A stretch of DNA of 64,000 nucleotides from Trematomus loennbergii. Taxonomy: Eukaryota; Chordata; Actinopteri; Perciformes; Nototheniidae. Under the pieces are notes generated by a model. It ran no database searches and had not been told where the DNA came from. It saw only the letters and a program-made list of their open reading frames with translations. The translations under genes and the position numbers were made by a program. Positions 33,318 to 44,580 of the stretch are shown here, piece after piece (the stretch's first letter is position 1; the number at the start of each line of letters is the position of its first letter). The stretch spans positions 166,501 through 230,500 of the forward strand of contig JAAOOA010000453.1 of NCBI GenBank assembly GCA_012861695.1. Direction: 5' to 3'.

Positions 33318-33545
33318 CCTAGAGGAGGTGGTCATGCCACACCGTGCACGTGCATGCGCGAGTCATGGTGAGATATCTGGATTCAGAGGTTGCTTTTTCT
33401 TTGCACAGCATGAAAGAAAGGTGAAATGAATGGGCTGTGATTTTAGTATTTATAAGCAGAGGTTGAGGTCAATAATTTGTACGGCCCTCAGAGGATGTTG
33501 AAAAAATTGAAATGGCCCTTGAGAGGAAAAAGGTTCCCCACCCCT
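33318..33545. mobile_element. hAT-type MITE fragment, copy B (inverted)
   Basis: Starts with a residual minisatellite unit (CTAGAGGAGGT), then the inverse of the 48027-48297 block, ending GGTTCCCCACCCCTG. Confidence 0.6.
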
Positions 33546-34990
33546 GCTTTAAAGTGATGTTTAAAACTCAGTTAATGCTCATTCACTGGAGCTTCCACAA
33601 ACAACCAACATAATTATTACATTCAAATGAAGTACATTATTCAAGTTTACATTAACTGTGGATAATAACACAGTCTCTCTCTCTCTCTCTCTCTCTCTCC
33701 CCTGACAGCCTGTCAGTATCTCCTGCAGCTCACTGATCCAGTAATGAGTGACCCGACAGTGAAGAATAAATATATGTATAACTAGTTCAGTTAGTTCCAG
33801 AGGGAGATCAAATAGCTAAGTGTGTTAGGTCTAACTCTCAGTGTATGGGCTCAGAACAGTCTCATAATACACACATGCACACAGAAGGATTCACACTTGT
33901 GTTTTTCAATGCTCACACAAATGTGTTCCGTTTCATATTCATGTAAATAAAATCTAAATACAGAAAAAAGTTTTACATATGTATTTTTGATCCTCACATA
34001 TTTGTTTTCCGTTTAAAACCGCTGCACCTGCAAACACAACCCGCTCTCTGTGCATGGATCGCTGTGCATTCGTGTGTGGGTTTTTTGAGACTCCCCTGAC
34101 GGTCACCCGATTCGTACTTGTAATTTTTTCTATCTATAGCCAATCAGATGTCTCCTCAATTCTAAGCCAATCACATGAGCGCGTCCCCACGAGGGTAGAT
34201 TTCTTGCGTTCATGACGTAGCTTCATGCCATGTACGCATTTTGCGCTGTCCGGAGCTGACAGGTCCATGGAGCCTGCCTGCAGGCGCTAATCTCAGGACA
34301 CTTCCACTCTCAGTACATTGCTACTTTCCGAACAGGAAATGCACGCAAATACAAGCCTTTATATTATTAACCTCTTAAGCACGGCGGTCCCCCATTGGAC
34401 CCCTCCCTCTTTTCTTTTTTTTTAGACAATGTCTCAGGGCTTCTTACATTTATGAAACTATTAATGTGTAGCACCAGATTAACGGTAAGAATCTCAGCTA
34501 ACTGAAGATATGAACCATTTTTAGCTAAAAGAAACACAAGAGTAATACCAAGCCTTTGAATTAGCATTTTGCGAAAAAATGCTAACTAATGCTAACGGAG
34601 TTTTGCACAGCACTCACTCTCAAAATGCCCTTATTACTTATCGTAACTGCACAAACAAGATATCGGATTAAAGCTGAGACTCCACATATTCCATACATGT
34701 AGTGTCATCACTGTACGACCACGAATTTGCGGAGCTTTCAGCCAGAAAAGAGAAAGTAAACAACATCCGGTTTCAAAAATATTACAATAATTACATCTTA
34801 CCTTTTTGATTTGTGATCAAAAGTTGTGTTCAACGGAATAAAAACGCCGCTCAAGGTTAATCCAATGTGTCTGTGTCACGTAGAATTTTTTACTGATAAT
34901 CCATCATCATATTTATGGCAATAAACTGGGTCTAATAGTAGCAGTAAGCTAACGAGAGGCTACGTTCAGCTGGTGACTCGGGACAGAGAA
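33546..34990. repeat. Repeat unit V, copy B (inverted)
   Basis: Inverse complement of 640-1770 and of 46280-47335. It includes a CT microsatellite at 33672-33698 and a splice-donor-like AAAAGGTAAGATG block on the minus strand near 34800. No gene is recognised. Confidence 0.6.
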
Positions 34991-34991
34991 A

Positions 34992-35423
34992 ATGTCAGGA
35001 GTTTGGAAGTATTATAAAATTGAAAGCGAAGGCAGTGTAACAGCCAGATGCAATGTTTGCAAGGCGGAGGTTCCGCGTGGTGGAAAGAACAGAGCTACGT
35101 TCAACACGACCAATCTAATACAACACACAACACACGACGAGTACACAGCGGCCACTCAGGTAACGGCACTGAAACAACCGACACTTTCAGAGACTTTTAA
35201 AAGGAAAGAGAAACTGCCCCAGAACAGTGAAAAGGCCAAAAAAATAACAGCCAAGATAGCTGAATTCATCGCGTTGGGATGACCAGCCGTTATCTGTTAC
35301 CTTTTTTTTTCTCTTAATGCATTGCATAAAGATCGGATCGGGAAAAATCGGTATCGGCAGATTGTCAAAATCAAATGATCGGAATCGGATCGGGAGCAAA
35401 AAAAGGTGATCGGGACATCCCTA
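34992..35423 (+). mobile_element. hAT remnant with BED finger, copy B
   Basis: The open frame 34992-35282 has a complete BED finger: VWKYYKIES, CNVC and the HTTH pair, then PTLSETFKRKEK. It stops after 96 residues and runs directly into the element end ATCGGGACATCCCTA at 35423, a terminal sequence common in hAT-type repeats. The catalytic domain is absent. This is the only one of three copies in which the zinc ligands are all present. Confidence 0.75.
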
Positions 35424-35895
35424 ATTTTGATAATTAAAAATATATATTCTTGTCTGTGGTTGTTTTGCATTCAGGGCATACAAGAGGTGTAACATTATTT
35501 TAATACCAAAACTATATTGAAATAGAGTCTAGCTTGAACAGCAACTAAGTATCTGTAACATTACTGGGTTATTTGGTGATAACTACCAAAGTAAAGTAAC
35601 TTCAGACGCAGACGCTTCTCAGACGAGAGGGGTGGCAACGAGAGTGTCACGTTACGTCTCTCGCGGATAGTTCACGGCATGGTAGGCGACGATCGACACG
35701 ATTGTCTGCTCAGTGAGTTCGTTCATTGGCACAAATCACACCTCATACTGTGCACAGACAGGGCTGCTGTTAACGTCGGTCTGTACAGCAGCCCAGCGCT
35801 AAAACAGCTGATCACAACGTTCACACGCTCTGCACTCCACTACCACCCCCCGTTGACAATCGCGAAGCTCTGTACTCCACCCCCCCCCCCCAAAG
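35424..35895. repeat. Outer edge of unit B with C-tract
   Basis: Inverse complement of about 45300-45835. The match ends in a C-tract (35879-35891) beside GTTGACAATCGCGAAG, the same motif that lies at the edge of unit C as a G-tract array. No gene is seen. Confidence 0.6.
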
Positions 35896-36191
35896 CACTT
35901 TTATTTCGAAGGCAGTCTTTCCAGACCGCTACCGTAATGCAGGATATTCGCGCACCACAAAACAACGCGGATGCTGGCTTGACTGTGTTTTCCGAAGTGG
36001 AGGCTGGCTTGACCGCATTGATAGGTCCCCTTTAACTTGTAATGGAGTATTTTCACAGTGTGGTGTTTGTACTTTTACTTCAGGATGTACTACCTGCAGC
36101 ACGTGCTGATAAAGTGTCTAAGTGTTGTTAATGTGATAATAAAGTGCTACTGAAGAGTTTAAAGTGTTAATGGAGAGTAAAGGGAACAGAC
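35896..36191. other. Intron 5' end of the copy B zinc-finger gene
   Basis: Single-copy sequence between exon 1 and the unit B edge. It contains a fragment of the TTAA MITE end (GATAGGTCCCCTTTAA at about 36021). No other feature. Confidence 0.5.
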
Positions 36192-36378
36192 CTGCTCTGT
36201 GTATCCGAAGCTGAGGCTGTAAAACAGCGTCCAGTAGTTTCTGGAGTCTCTTGTTCTCCTCTTTGGAAAGAGACAGCTCCTCCTCGAGCTCTGCTATTGT
36301 TTGTTCAAACAGAGCAAATATCTCTTCAGTAGCGAGTCGCTGCTTCTTCAACGACAGCAGCATTTGGACTTTACTCAT
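36192..36378 (-). CDS. C2H2 zinc-finger gene, exon 1, copy B
   Basis: Starts MSKVQMLLSLKKQRLATEEI and continues FALFEQTIAELEEELSLSKEE, then a leucine-spaced coiled coil ending QPQLRIHRA. This is the characteristic first exon of a large percomorph C2H2 family. The donor GCAG|GTCTGT at 36191 leaves one base, which pairs with exon 2 at 30176 to continue as Asp-Val-Gln-Gln. The intron is 6.0 kb, filled with transposon remnants. An in-frame upstream Met (36438) would add 20 residues; the MSKVQ start is preferred because it matches the family. No second copy of this exon is in the window. Confidence 0.85.
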
Positions 36379-37535
36379 GTTTCCTAGATCACCTTTTCCT
36401 GCAGACTCCGTTAAACACACCGTTTCTCTCTCCATCAAACTCTCAATCTGACTAGTGTTGCTAACGTGTTTCCAGCTAGCATGCTAAGCTAGCTCCTATA
36501 GTCCGAGGTAAACGCTCCAGAAAAAAGAGCACAGAGTCCATTCAGAGGTTGATCCAGACACACAGATGATGGATCAGTAGTGCTGGAGCTCACACATCTC
36601 GTGTTTATATATCTATGAGTAACACGGCCTACCAGATGTGTTCGGGGTCCGTCGGTTACCAATGACGTCACGCATTGGCTGTACGGTAGCCCAAGAGGAC
36701 ATTTTACACGGTCAAATTCCGAATGTATTGAAACTCCAGACTCAACGTAAGAGCTTGAGCCTCTTCGGGGGGTGCTAACATTTAAACATACACTTCATTC
36801 TTTACTTTGTCCGTTATTATATGTAGAAGATATTACTTTTTTCTCCGTCATGTTGTTTCCATAGCAACAACTTCAAAATAAATAAATCTAAATAGATGTG
36901 TGTTCTACACACCAACATACGTTATTTGAACACCCCTCTCGATCGATTTACAAAAAAAAAATAGTATGGCCCGCCCTAATACACCAACGCAGTTTTTAAA
37001 GATATACATTTTTCAACACAGAATCATTTACCAAATTACACCATATCCAATCATTTTACGAGTCAGAAAATGCTATCAGTTCATTGCAGTTATGTTTATT
37101 GAATTAGATTACCATGAGCTCAACATAATTATGTAGAGTACAAGTCCACAGCCAAGAAAATGTTATTGTATCATTTTATTTATGAATATGGAATTATGGA
37201 ATTCTAACACTGGAGTTTGTTATTATTTACTATAACTTTATTATAGTATTCGGGTACAGCCCCACTGACTCGTAAAATTATTGGTATACATTATACATTA
37301 ATTATTGGTATACATTATACATTATCTCTTTGAATAATGCTCAGTGTAACAAACAGTATTTAAAAAATAAAACGTATAGGTGCCGGATTTTCATATTATT
37401 CTAAGTTAATCTTTTCAAATCTATTTCTCAACAGTATCTTTCTCAGTTTGAGTGCATGCTTCAGAAATACAGTCCATGACATCAATCAGTAACTATCAGC
37501 ACATCTTTAAAAACCTGTCTTTTTTCTTTTTAAAG
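36379..37535. other. 5' flank of the zinc-finger gene and AT-rich spacer
   Basis: The bases upstream of exon 1 (36379-36700) are GC-richer and single-copy and probably include the 5' untranslated region and promoter, though no clear TATA box was identified. From 36800 to 37500 the sequence is AT-rich with no recognisable gene. Confidence 0.4.
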
Positions 37536-37714
37536 AAACAATGACTGGACCCATGTTTTCCTCCTGCTGCCGAAGCATCGTGGGATGCAGGCTCTGTGTG
37601 GAGGAGTGGAGGATAACATCTCCCCAATGCCTTAAGTGCAGGGATCAGGAGCCAGTGTATACCCAGGTTGCTGGACTGTCTGCAGCACTGGATGCTTTAA
37701 GGGCCCTACCCTAA
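37536..37714 (+). CDS. RING-like terminal exon (57 codons visible)
   Basis: A polypyrimidine tract and acceptor (TTTTTCTTTTTAAAG) precede an open frame from 37541: MTGPMFSSCCRSIVGCRLC, then VEEWRITSPQCLKCRDQEP and a tail VAGLSAALDALRALP before the stop. The spacing CC...C-x2-C...C-x2-C is like the C-terminal half of a RING or U-box zinc-binding fold. An AATAAA lies at 37870. It looks like the last exon of a gene whose upstream exons I could not find; it may be a retained gene fragment. Confidence 0.45.
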
Positions 37715-38026
37715 AGTGGACAGCAGTTCAGTCGTTTATTGTTAAGTTTATTGTTTATTGTTAAGTGGTGTGTGTTCAAATTCCAGGTTCCATGATATCA
37801 TCATACAGAAAATAATTGTTGTAGTTTTCTTTAGCTGTATGACTTGTTAATTGTTCATCTGCAATGTTTAATAAATGGAGAATTGTTTGAATGTGTGTCC
37901 ATGGTATGTTTAATTATGTTTCTAAACACAGGCAAATAGCTGCATACGTAAGGCAATACAATCAAACGCTATTATTTTATCATCCACGCACCAACAGAAC
38001 ATTTGGAAATCAGCCATTAATCAGAT

Positions 38027-38195
38027 ATTGTACTTGAGTAAAAGTAGAAGTACTCAGGTCTTGTACTTGAGTAAAAGTAGAAGTACTCAGGTCTTGTACT
38101 TGAGTAAAAGTAGAAGTACTCAGGTCTTGTACTTGAGTAAAAGTAGAAGTAATCAGGTCTTGTACTTGAGTAAAAGTAGAAGTACTCAGATCTTG
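38027..38195. repeat. 33-bp minisatellite, about five units
   Basis: Tandem units of GTACTTGAGTAAAAGTAGAAGTACTCAGGTCTT. Inner GTACTTGAGTA and AAGTACTC partly mirror each other. Confidence 0.95.
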
Positions 38196-38206
38196 TCCCC
38201 AGTATG

Positions 38207-38475
38207 ATCCACCAGCATGGACCACCAGCATGGACCAGCATGGATCATGCTGGTCCATGCTGGTCCATGCTGGTCCCTGCTGGTCCATGCTGGTGGATCA
38301 TGCTGGTCCATGCTGGTGGTCCATGCTGGTCCATGCTGGTGGTCCATGCTGGTCCATGCTGGTGGATCATGCTGGTCCATGCTGGTGGTCCATGCTGGTC
38401 CATGCTGGTGGATCATACTGGGGACCAGCATAGTATGCTGGTTTGCTGGTCACCAGCATACTAGCATAGACCAGC
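38207..38475. repeat. CCATGCTGGT minisatellite with inverted arm
   Basis: About 20 tandem units of 10 or 13 bp based on TGGTCCATGC run from 38244 to 38425. They are preceded by three units in opposite orientation (ACCAGCATGGACC, 38210-38243) and followed by further ACCAGCATA-type inverted units to about 38475, so the array can fold back at both ends. Confidence 0.9.
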
Positions 38476-39077
38476 ATACAAGCGACCAAAACACAACATA
38501 TGCTGGTTTTGCTGGCATACCAGCATTTATCTATCACCAGCTTATGTTAGTATTAAATATACAATGTATTCTGGTAACTATCAAAATAAAGACATTGTAT
38601 TGTGTTCATAACACTATTTTTATTTAATAAATTATACATTAACAATACAATAATATTCCAAAAAAAACCTACATCTAAATAAATATATCATCTAAAATAG
38701 ATGCATTTGATTTAAAAATAACAAATATAATTCAAAATGTAAATAGCAACAAAGAAATTATAAAAAACATGTTTAAAGTATTTTTTCTTTTTCTTGTTAA
38801 TATCCATTATCTTCTCTGTTATGTATCTTCCGGTCTTTGCCAATCTGGCCAGCATTTCTTGGTCCTCCACGTCTTTCTCGTACAGCCATGCTTGAAGCAA
38901 ACTGAAAATAAGAAACAACAATGTTTTAACAAATGGTATTAAATGATGTGATGACAGAACTGTAAACAGGATAGCTGAACCTTTAACAAAATAAATAACT
39001 CAGTTACCTCTAATCATTACCCCATGTTTGTATCATTTAGTTAACTCCGTGTGTTGCTGCTAGCATACATAACATAT

Positions 39078-39095
39078 ACGTGTGTGTGTGTGTGT

Positions 39096-39165
<70 letters not shown>

Positions 39166-39168
39166 TGT
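39078..39168. repeat. (GT)n microsatellite
   Basis: GT dinucleotide run with GTGGTG interruptions, inside an intron of the BEN-domain gene. Confidence 0.97.
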
Positions 39169-39329
39169 AAACCGCCCCCTCGCACACAGACAGGGGAGAG
39201 AGATCTCTCGTCTGGATTGGAAAGATCTAAAATAAATCATAGACGCATGTTGTAGTCTTTTTGCATATTAGAAACGGAGTTGGCGACAGTAAGACTGCGA
39301 TATAATGTTTGTGTAGCAATAATACATAT

Positions 39330-39462
39330 GACATCTATTTTTTTAACGTCTCCATTACCGATAAAAAGATCGTTAACGTTGGACCTTAACGGTACCACGG
39401 TCTTTAATAATTCATCCCCGGGGCCCCGTTAATACCGGGGCTCGGTACCCATCCCTAGTTTT
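39330..39462. mobile_element. hAT-like terminal fragment
   Basis: Ends CGGTACCCATCCCTA, the inverse of the TAGGGATGGGTACCG type of terminal sequence common in fish hAT MITEs. It lies in an intron of the BEN-domain gene. Confidence 0.4.
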
Positions 39463-41414
39463 AATTATTACATCATCAATATTACATTTCAAATAACCAA
39501 GAACTTGGTATCTCACAAAGAGCAAGTGGCTCGTGCTGCTAAGAACATACCTTTCAAACCCCATAGCTTCTGCAGGGTGAGGGGCTGCCTGGTGGTCTTG
39601 GTGGTGGGGCATTCCTTTCCAGTCAGGCTCCTTTCCCTAAGGTGTCGGTGCCCAAAACGCCACAGCCAACTCCTTCACGAACATGGAGTCCCTTGTGTTG
39701 GTTTTTATTTTTGCCCAGACCTCTGGACGCACTGGAATCTCCCCTTGCAAGTGAATGACAACAATCTGAAACATAACATGTGTCCAGTAGCCTATACATA
39801 AAAGGTAGACACCAATATGAGACTGAGGAGCAAAAATAAAAAGGCTCCACTATGGAAATAATATATACCTTCCATGCGGCTCGCTCTTTGAAGGGGGATT
39901 ATTGGGCTGTGTGGGGGTCCAGGGTGCAGGCTCACACTGGGTCTCAGATTGTTCTTCTACACAATGTGAATAAGACAAAGAAAGGACACAAACATTTCAA
40001 CAATAGTATAAATTCATATGCGTATATCTTGATGGGCTGATTGTTTACACATTTCACTGCCATCTTGTCTGTTTCTTTTATTGCAGTTGCTGATGAAAGT
40101 TCAAATGCAAAATCGATCCAAGACTGTCATTATTATTTGCTTGCAATTTAAAAACAAATGTACTTACTTTGTGAAAATACCTGGTTTAATAGTTTATCCA
40201 AATGAATGTTTAGATGTGCTGTCCTGTAGGTGGAGACTTCCCCTTCCAGCTCAGCTCTGGAATCCTCCAGTTTAGCAGATCTTTATAATGTAATGAAAAA
40301 TAAAATGATCAACAAACCAGCCTTTTAGCCTACCACCAGTCAAACCTGTTGTTACCCTATGACTGGTAACAACACAAACATGACATGTACCTTCTGTATT
40401 AACCGTCTAAAGATTAGTTCCTGTTGTAATTGTGCAGCTGTATTATCTGGGAAATAGAAGAATCGGATCAGGATTCGGTATTAGCAGACAATCAATATCA
40501 AATGACTCGGATGGTTATTAGCATCAGCATCTGATCACCTTTGTCTACTTGCAGCCTAAATACAAAGAGAACTCCTCTCCTACCACTGCTTACCTCTATT
40601 AAGCCTTGGTAGAACTAGTGTCCTAGTCATAGGGTCCAGGACTGACTGAAGACATGTGGAACAGAGGACAGGCATCGTTTGATGTACAGGGAACTGGAAC
40701 TTTGAACAGGTGTTTTCATCTTTTCTGCCTGAAGATTCTCAAGTTCTTGATCAGGTGTTTGATGTGGGCTGGCATGATCCTTTCTGCAGCGAGAAAGAAA
40801 GACAACAAAGAAAACATTGTTAATAATAGCAATGATGGTAACAACAATAATATTAGTATAACTATTTATATAGCACTTACACAATTGCAAAGTGATTCTC
40901 ACTACAAAAATAAAGAACAAAACAATATCATCAATACAAAAACTAAGCATTAAAGAAGTTCAGTGACAAACATCCTCTGAAGTAAAAGACCAAATCATGT
41001 GAAGCTTGAAATCGTTCAGTCTTTACAATGCACTGTTGAGAATGACATTCCAAAGGCTGAATCCAGACTCAGAAATAACTGGTGCTTTACCTGATACTGG
41101 AGAACACGTTCCACACGGAGCAGCAACCATCCGGCTGGGCCGTATATATATAAATATATATACGGCTTATAAGTCTGCATACTCTAGCCGTTAGAGTCTA
41201 ACGGTTAGAATAAGCCGTTGGCTACTCGCATATTAATTATTAATGTTAAGGTAGCCTAATTATTCGTACCTTTCACAAGCAGAACCTGGCCGTTGAAATA
41301 TGTTTTCTTCCCAAAGAATGGGATAGAGGATGTCCGCTTGATATGTTTTTAGGTTGAAGTTTTGGGTAGCTACAATAGCCTTAAATCCGTCCGTGTATTC
41401 ACATAAGCAAACAT

Positions 41415-42298
41415 CCTGGCTGACAGATGTTTCGGGCCGAACGGATTACTTTTACACATTCTTGGCCTCACGCGCTACCTATTTCTTTTGCGCACGAGAC
41501 ACTGCTCTGGAATCTTGAATTCTAGAATGTTCTTCTAAGAGCTGTCATTATAGCATGAAGCGATGTCAATCATCTTATTATGTAATGCAGTGGCGGCTGG
41601 TGCATTTTTCTCCAGGGGGGAACCAAAATGTAAGCAAACTTATACACAAACTCATATTACAACGCAGGGCTAGCTCAAAGGCACACAGCACTTGATACAG
41701 TCTATTATTTAGTGCCTGTTTTTGTCAACCTCCTTATTATGCTTAGGCTACTGAGTGATCCCTATCCTGTACCCTCATTGGACAGCTGTGTTTACTTTCC
41801 TAAACATGGCTAGTCGCATAGCATCATCCATGTGGACTCTAGTTTGTTCATGCTTTTAGTTTTTTCTGATATGTGCTTTAAGTCACTCACATCTGTCTGG
41901 ATCCATGCTGGGTCTGGTCCATAGACTGGTCTGATCCTGACGTTTGAAAAAGGGAGGCAGGGGAACATAACATATAGCACTGGTGTTGCTGCAGGTAGTT
42001 AGCCTTCTTGCTAAACCAGCTCCTTGAAAAAGAGCGTGTACTGCCTTCCTCTGTACAACTCCTGCCTGCCTATGTCAGGCTGATCAGGTCCGAGCTCTTT
42101 TACTCTCAGCTTTCCCTCCAGTGTCCTCGTCTCAAAAGGGTGTTTCTTTAAGTGATTAAACATAACTTTCCTTCTCCATATTTGCTATCTAGTTTTGTTT
42201 ACACTCCGTCTCCGTCTACTCTCTCTCATTCAAACGTCAATCACTCACTCTGGCGCTTCTGCTGCCCCCTAGTTGTTGGCGGTGTCAACAGCTGCTCA
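41415..42298. other. Spacer with a CAGTGGCGGCTGGTG repeat
   Basis: At 41589 the sequence CAGTGGCGGCTGGTGCATTTTTC resembles the end of a DNA transposon and the following 700 bp may belong to it, but no right end was located. No gene is seen. The bases next to 41415 may include the BEN gene's 5' untranslated region. Confidence 0.35.
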
Positions 42299-42341
42299 TA
42301 TCTGTTGTTCTGTACGTTATAACGTAGCAGAACAACAGATA
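42299..42341. repeat. Palindrome 1, 43 bp
   Basis: TATCTGTTGTTCTG is mirrored by CAGAACAACAGATA around TACGTTATAACGTA, which is itself palindromic, with one unpaired G. Confidence 0.9.
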
Positions 42342-42353
42342 GGAGCAACAGAT

Positions 42354-42394
42354 ATCAAACTCAATAGAAATAACTTATTTCTATTGAGTTTGAT
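42354..42394. repeat. Palindrome 2, 41 bp, perfect 20-bp arms
   Basis: ATCAAACTCAATAGAAATAA and its exact inverse complement are separated by a single C at 42374. It lies 13 bp after palindrome 1. Confidence 0.95.
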
Positions 42395-43328
42395 TACTCT
42401 GAATCAAAAGTAGCCCTTGAAATGTGTTTAAACAGAAACCTGTGTTACAGTGGAAAGCCTATATCCTATACAGCCTAATACAAAGGCCTATACTATAGGC
42501 CTGTGTACTATACAATGCTGCTTACATGGTTGTTAAAAAATAAAAATGTATAATACACAATATTCAGACACAAAATATACACAGCTTATATTATAAGATT
42601 TGCTGCATTGCCAATACATTATTTTCTAAAGCTGTCTGCTATTTTTCCATGTGCTAACTTCCAATATTTTCGTGGGATTCTGTATCAGAATCTAACATTT
42701 CTTGAAAAGAGAGGTTTCACTTAATGGTGATAGTTTGGATAGATGGATTGGGATTCCCCATTTGAAGGCACTGTTTCTGGAGTCCTTAATATAAGACGTT
42801 GGAACGATTTCTTTAACTCCGTCGTCCAAGTATTTAACGTAGGCAAACATTTTTGCTTAATTGATGGTTTGATGTGGTTGCTGTGTGGGTCAGTCCAGAG
42901 CCCTATAATATACATTCTACATAAAGAAGCAGGTAGATTACAAATAAATGCATTTGATGCTCCCAGTTATTTGCATTATCCATCCTATTATATTGTTGTC
43001 TTTTTCCACATTTAGGTGCCAGTCACACTTGTTACTCTGGGGAGAATTCTGGAGGCAGGCGAGACCCCACTCCCCGGAACGTTCCTTGCTCGCCTACACC
43101 AAGACCTGGACAACCCAGGTGGACTTGGGGCCTTTAGCATTGCCGGAGAGGATCAGGAGGGGACAGGGAATTCTGGAGCGCCCCCGGGAAGAGATGTGGG
43201 CCAGATGTGTCAGAGATGTAAATACATGCTGTGTGGGTCAGTCCAGAGCCCGATAATAGAAATGCTATTATAGATCTCTGGATCAGTCGAACATCTCCTG
43301 TCTCTCAGCCAATCACAGAGCGAATGTA
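42395..43328. other. Single-copy spacer with a short direct repeat
   Basis: The block GCTGTGTGGGTCAGTCCAGAG followed by CCC(T/G)ATAATA occurs at 42880-42912 and again at 43227-43258. Open frames at 42743-43015 and 43016-43273 have no recognisable domain; both contain this repeat (CGSVQSPII). No gene is assigned. Confidence 0.35.
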
Positions 43329-43406
43329 ACTATACAGAGCGGGAAGCGCGTGAGCTGAGGTCTACCTCAGCTTCCCGCGGTTCACGCGCTTCCCGCTCTG
43401 TATAGT
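43329..43406. repeat. GC-rich foldback, 24-bp perfect outer arms plus inner hairpin
   Basis: CTATACAGAGCGGGAAGCGC (continuing GTGA) at 43330 pairs exactly with 43382-43405. Between the arms, AGCTGAGGT and ACCTCAGCT form a second stem, leaving TCCCGCGG unpaired. Confidence 0.93.
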
Positions 43407-44397
43407 AAATACCATAGACTGCATCTCTCTTACATATTTTGTCTGTGTGCAGTAGACGTCGTATATAGATATATAATGCTTGCAATGTTTTGAACTCTAG
43501 CAACACAGATAAGGTTTAACAATTAAATTATACTAATCAGTTTAGAATATCCAAGTTTCTTTTTTGGCAAATAAATTACTTTTATCTAAAAATATTCTTT
43601 GTTTTTTCTCATTTAAAATTACAAATGTAATCTTGTAAATGTTGTGTTTTGTCTGAATATTTCCCCCCTATGGCATGTACAAGGCATGTATTTCACAATA
43701 AATACCGTGTTCAAAAAACAAGGTAATATCCTCTATATATCCCAGAAGGATTAAGTGCTCTGACAAACAGCTCTGTGCAAAATGAATATTGCCATACAGG
43801 AATGAAAAGTCAATAAATAAACAGTTAAAACTCACACGTTTTTGTTGTTTGTCACATGTTGTTGCACGTCACAAAGCACAAAGATTCCAGAATGTAATGC
43901 TTACAGGTCTTTGGTTTGGTTCCCATGAGTCTGTCGTGTCTATTTTTCTCAGACCCTTTGTTGATCAGGCAAAAACATTGGCATCCAAAGGTGTCTTGGA
44001 GGGAAAATGGAACCTGTGTGAACAGCAAAGCTGTTGGACTTCGTTGCTGTGTAGACTCAAAGGCAAGACCTACAATGCAAAACACCCGAAAACACCACAC
44101 AGTTTAATGGGTACTTTTGGTTGCAGCTTCTGTCTACATCCTGGTACTCTAATAGAGAAACAGGTGACAGGGTAGAGCAGAAATTCATGACTTAAAAGAA
44201 GGGTGAACAGACGCACATTTGTTGCTTTTCCAAACGCACATGAGAGGGAGTAGTATTGCTCAATGGTTGTCATACTGTAGCTTGTATTTAGCTGTAATAT
44301 TCCTGAAAGCACCAGCTAGAACTATGATCAGCTTCACTGTTAGGTTTCCCAAACAGTGCACAACACAGGAGCCGATGGAGCTGCTCAGTCAGTTTGT
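43407..44397. other. Spacer, nothing recognised
   Basis: AT-rich in its first half. The open frame 43789-44175 shows no domain, no splice signals of note and average composition; it is not called as a gene. Confidence 0.4.
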
Positions 44398-44580
44398 GGC
44401 CGTTTCTCAATGTCGAGTAAACCTGCTGCAGAGCCACTATTTCAAGTAGACTACGTCATCGAGTGGCGCCGAATGACTGTTTAAATGCATGTTCAATGCC
44501 CAGCATTCGGCGCCACTCGATGACGTAGTATACTTGAAATAGTGGCTCTGCAGCAGGTTACTCGACATTGAGAAACGGCC
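44398..44580. mobile_element. Palindromic MITE, 183 bp, about 77-bp arms
   Basis: GGCCGTTTCTCAATGTCGAG at the left and CTCGACATTGAGAAACGGCC at the right are exact inverse complements and the pairing continues inward to CGGCGCC, with only a few differences, leaving a loop of about 28 bases. No clear target duplication. Confidence 0.85.

Larger units (their letters stand above)
38712..41414 (-). pseudogene. BEN-domain gene, about six exons, with single-base breaks
   Basis: Candidate exons on the minus strand: 41270-41414 (MFAYV, then YTDGFKAIVATQNF, the N-terminal domain seen in BEN-type proteins), about 40627-40783, 40181-40280 (SAKLEDSRAELEGEVSTYR, coiled coil), 39869-39956 (EQSETQCEPAPWTPTQ), 39551-39765 and 38712-38901. 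The fifth holds the BEN domain: GEIPVRPEVWAKIKTNTRDS, MFVKELAVAFW, then RSLTGKECPTTKTTRQPLT. The sixth continues AWLYEKDVEDQEMLARLAK. All have GT/AG borders except the second, whose donor is unclear. Single-base losses break the frame at about 41399, 41300, 39640, 39625 and 38895, mostly in runs of two to four identical bases. BEN domains bind DNA and often repress transcription. It could be intact if the losses are assembly errors. Confidence 0.7.

Noticed and set aside
43789..44175. 128-residue open frame in the spacer
   Set aside because: No domain, no splice signals, average composition; chance is the simplest explanation.
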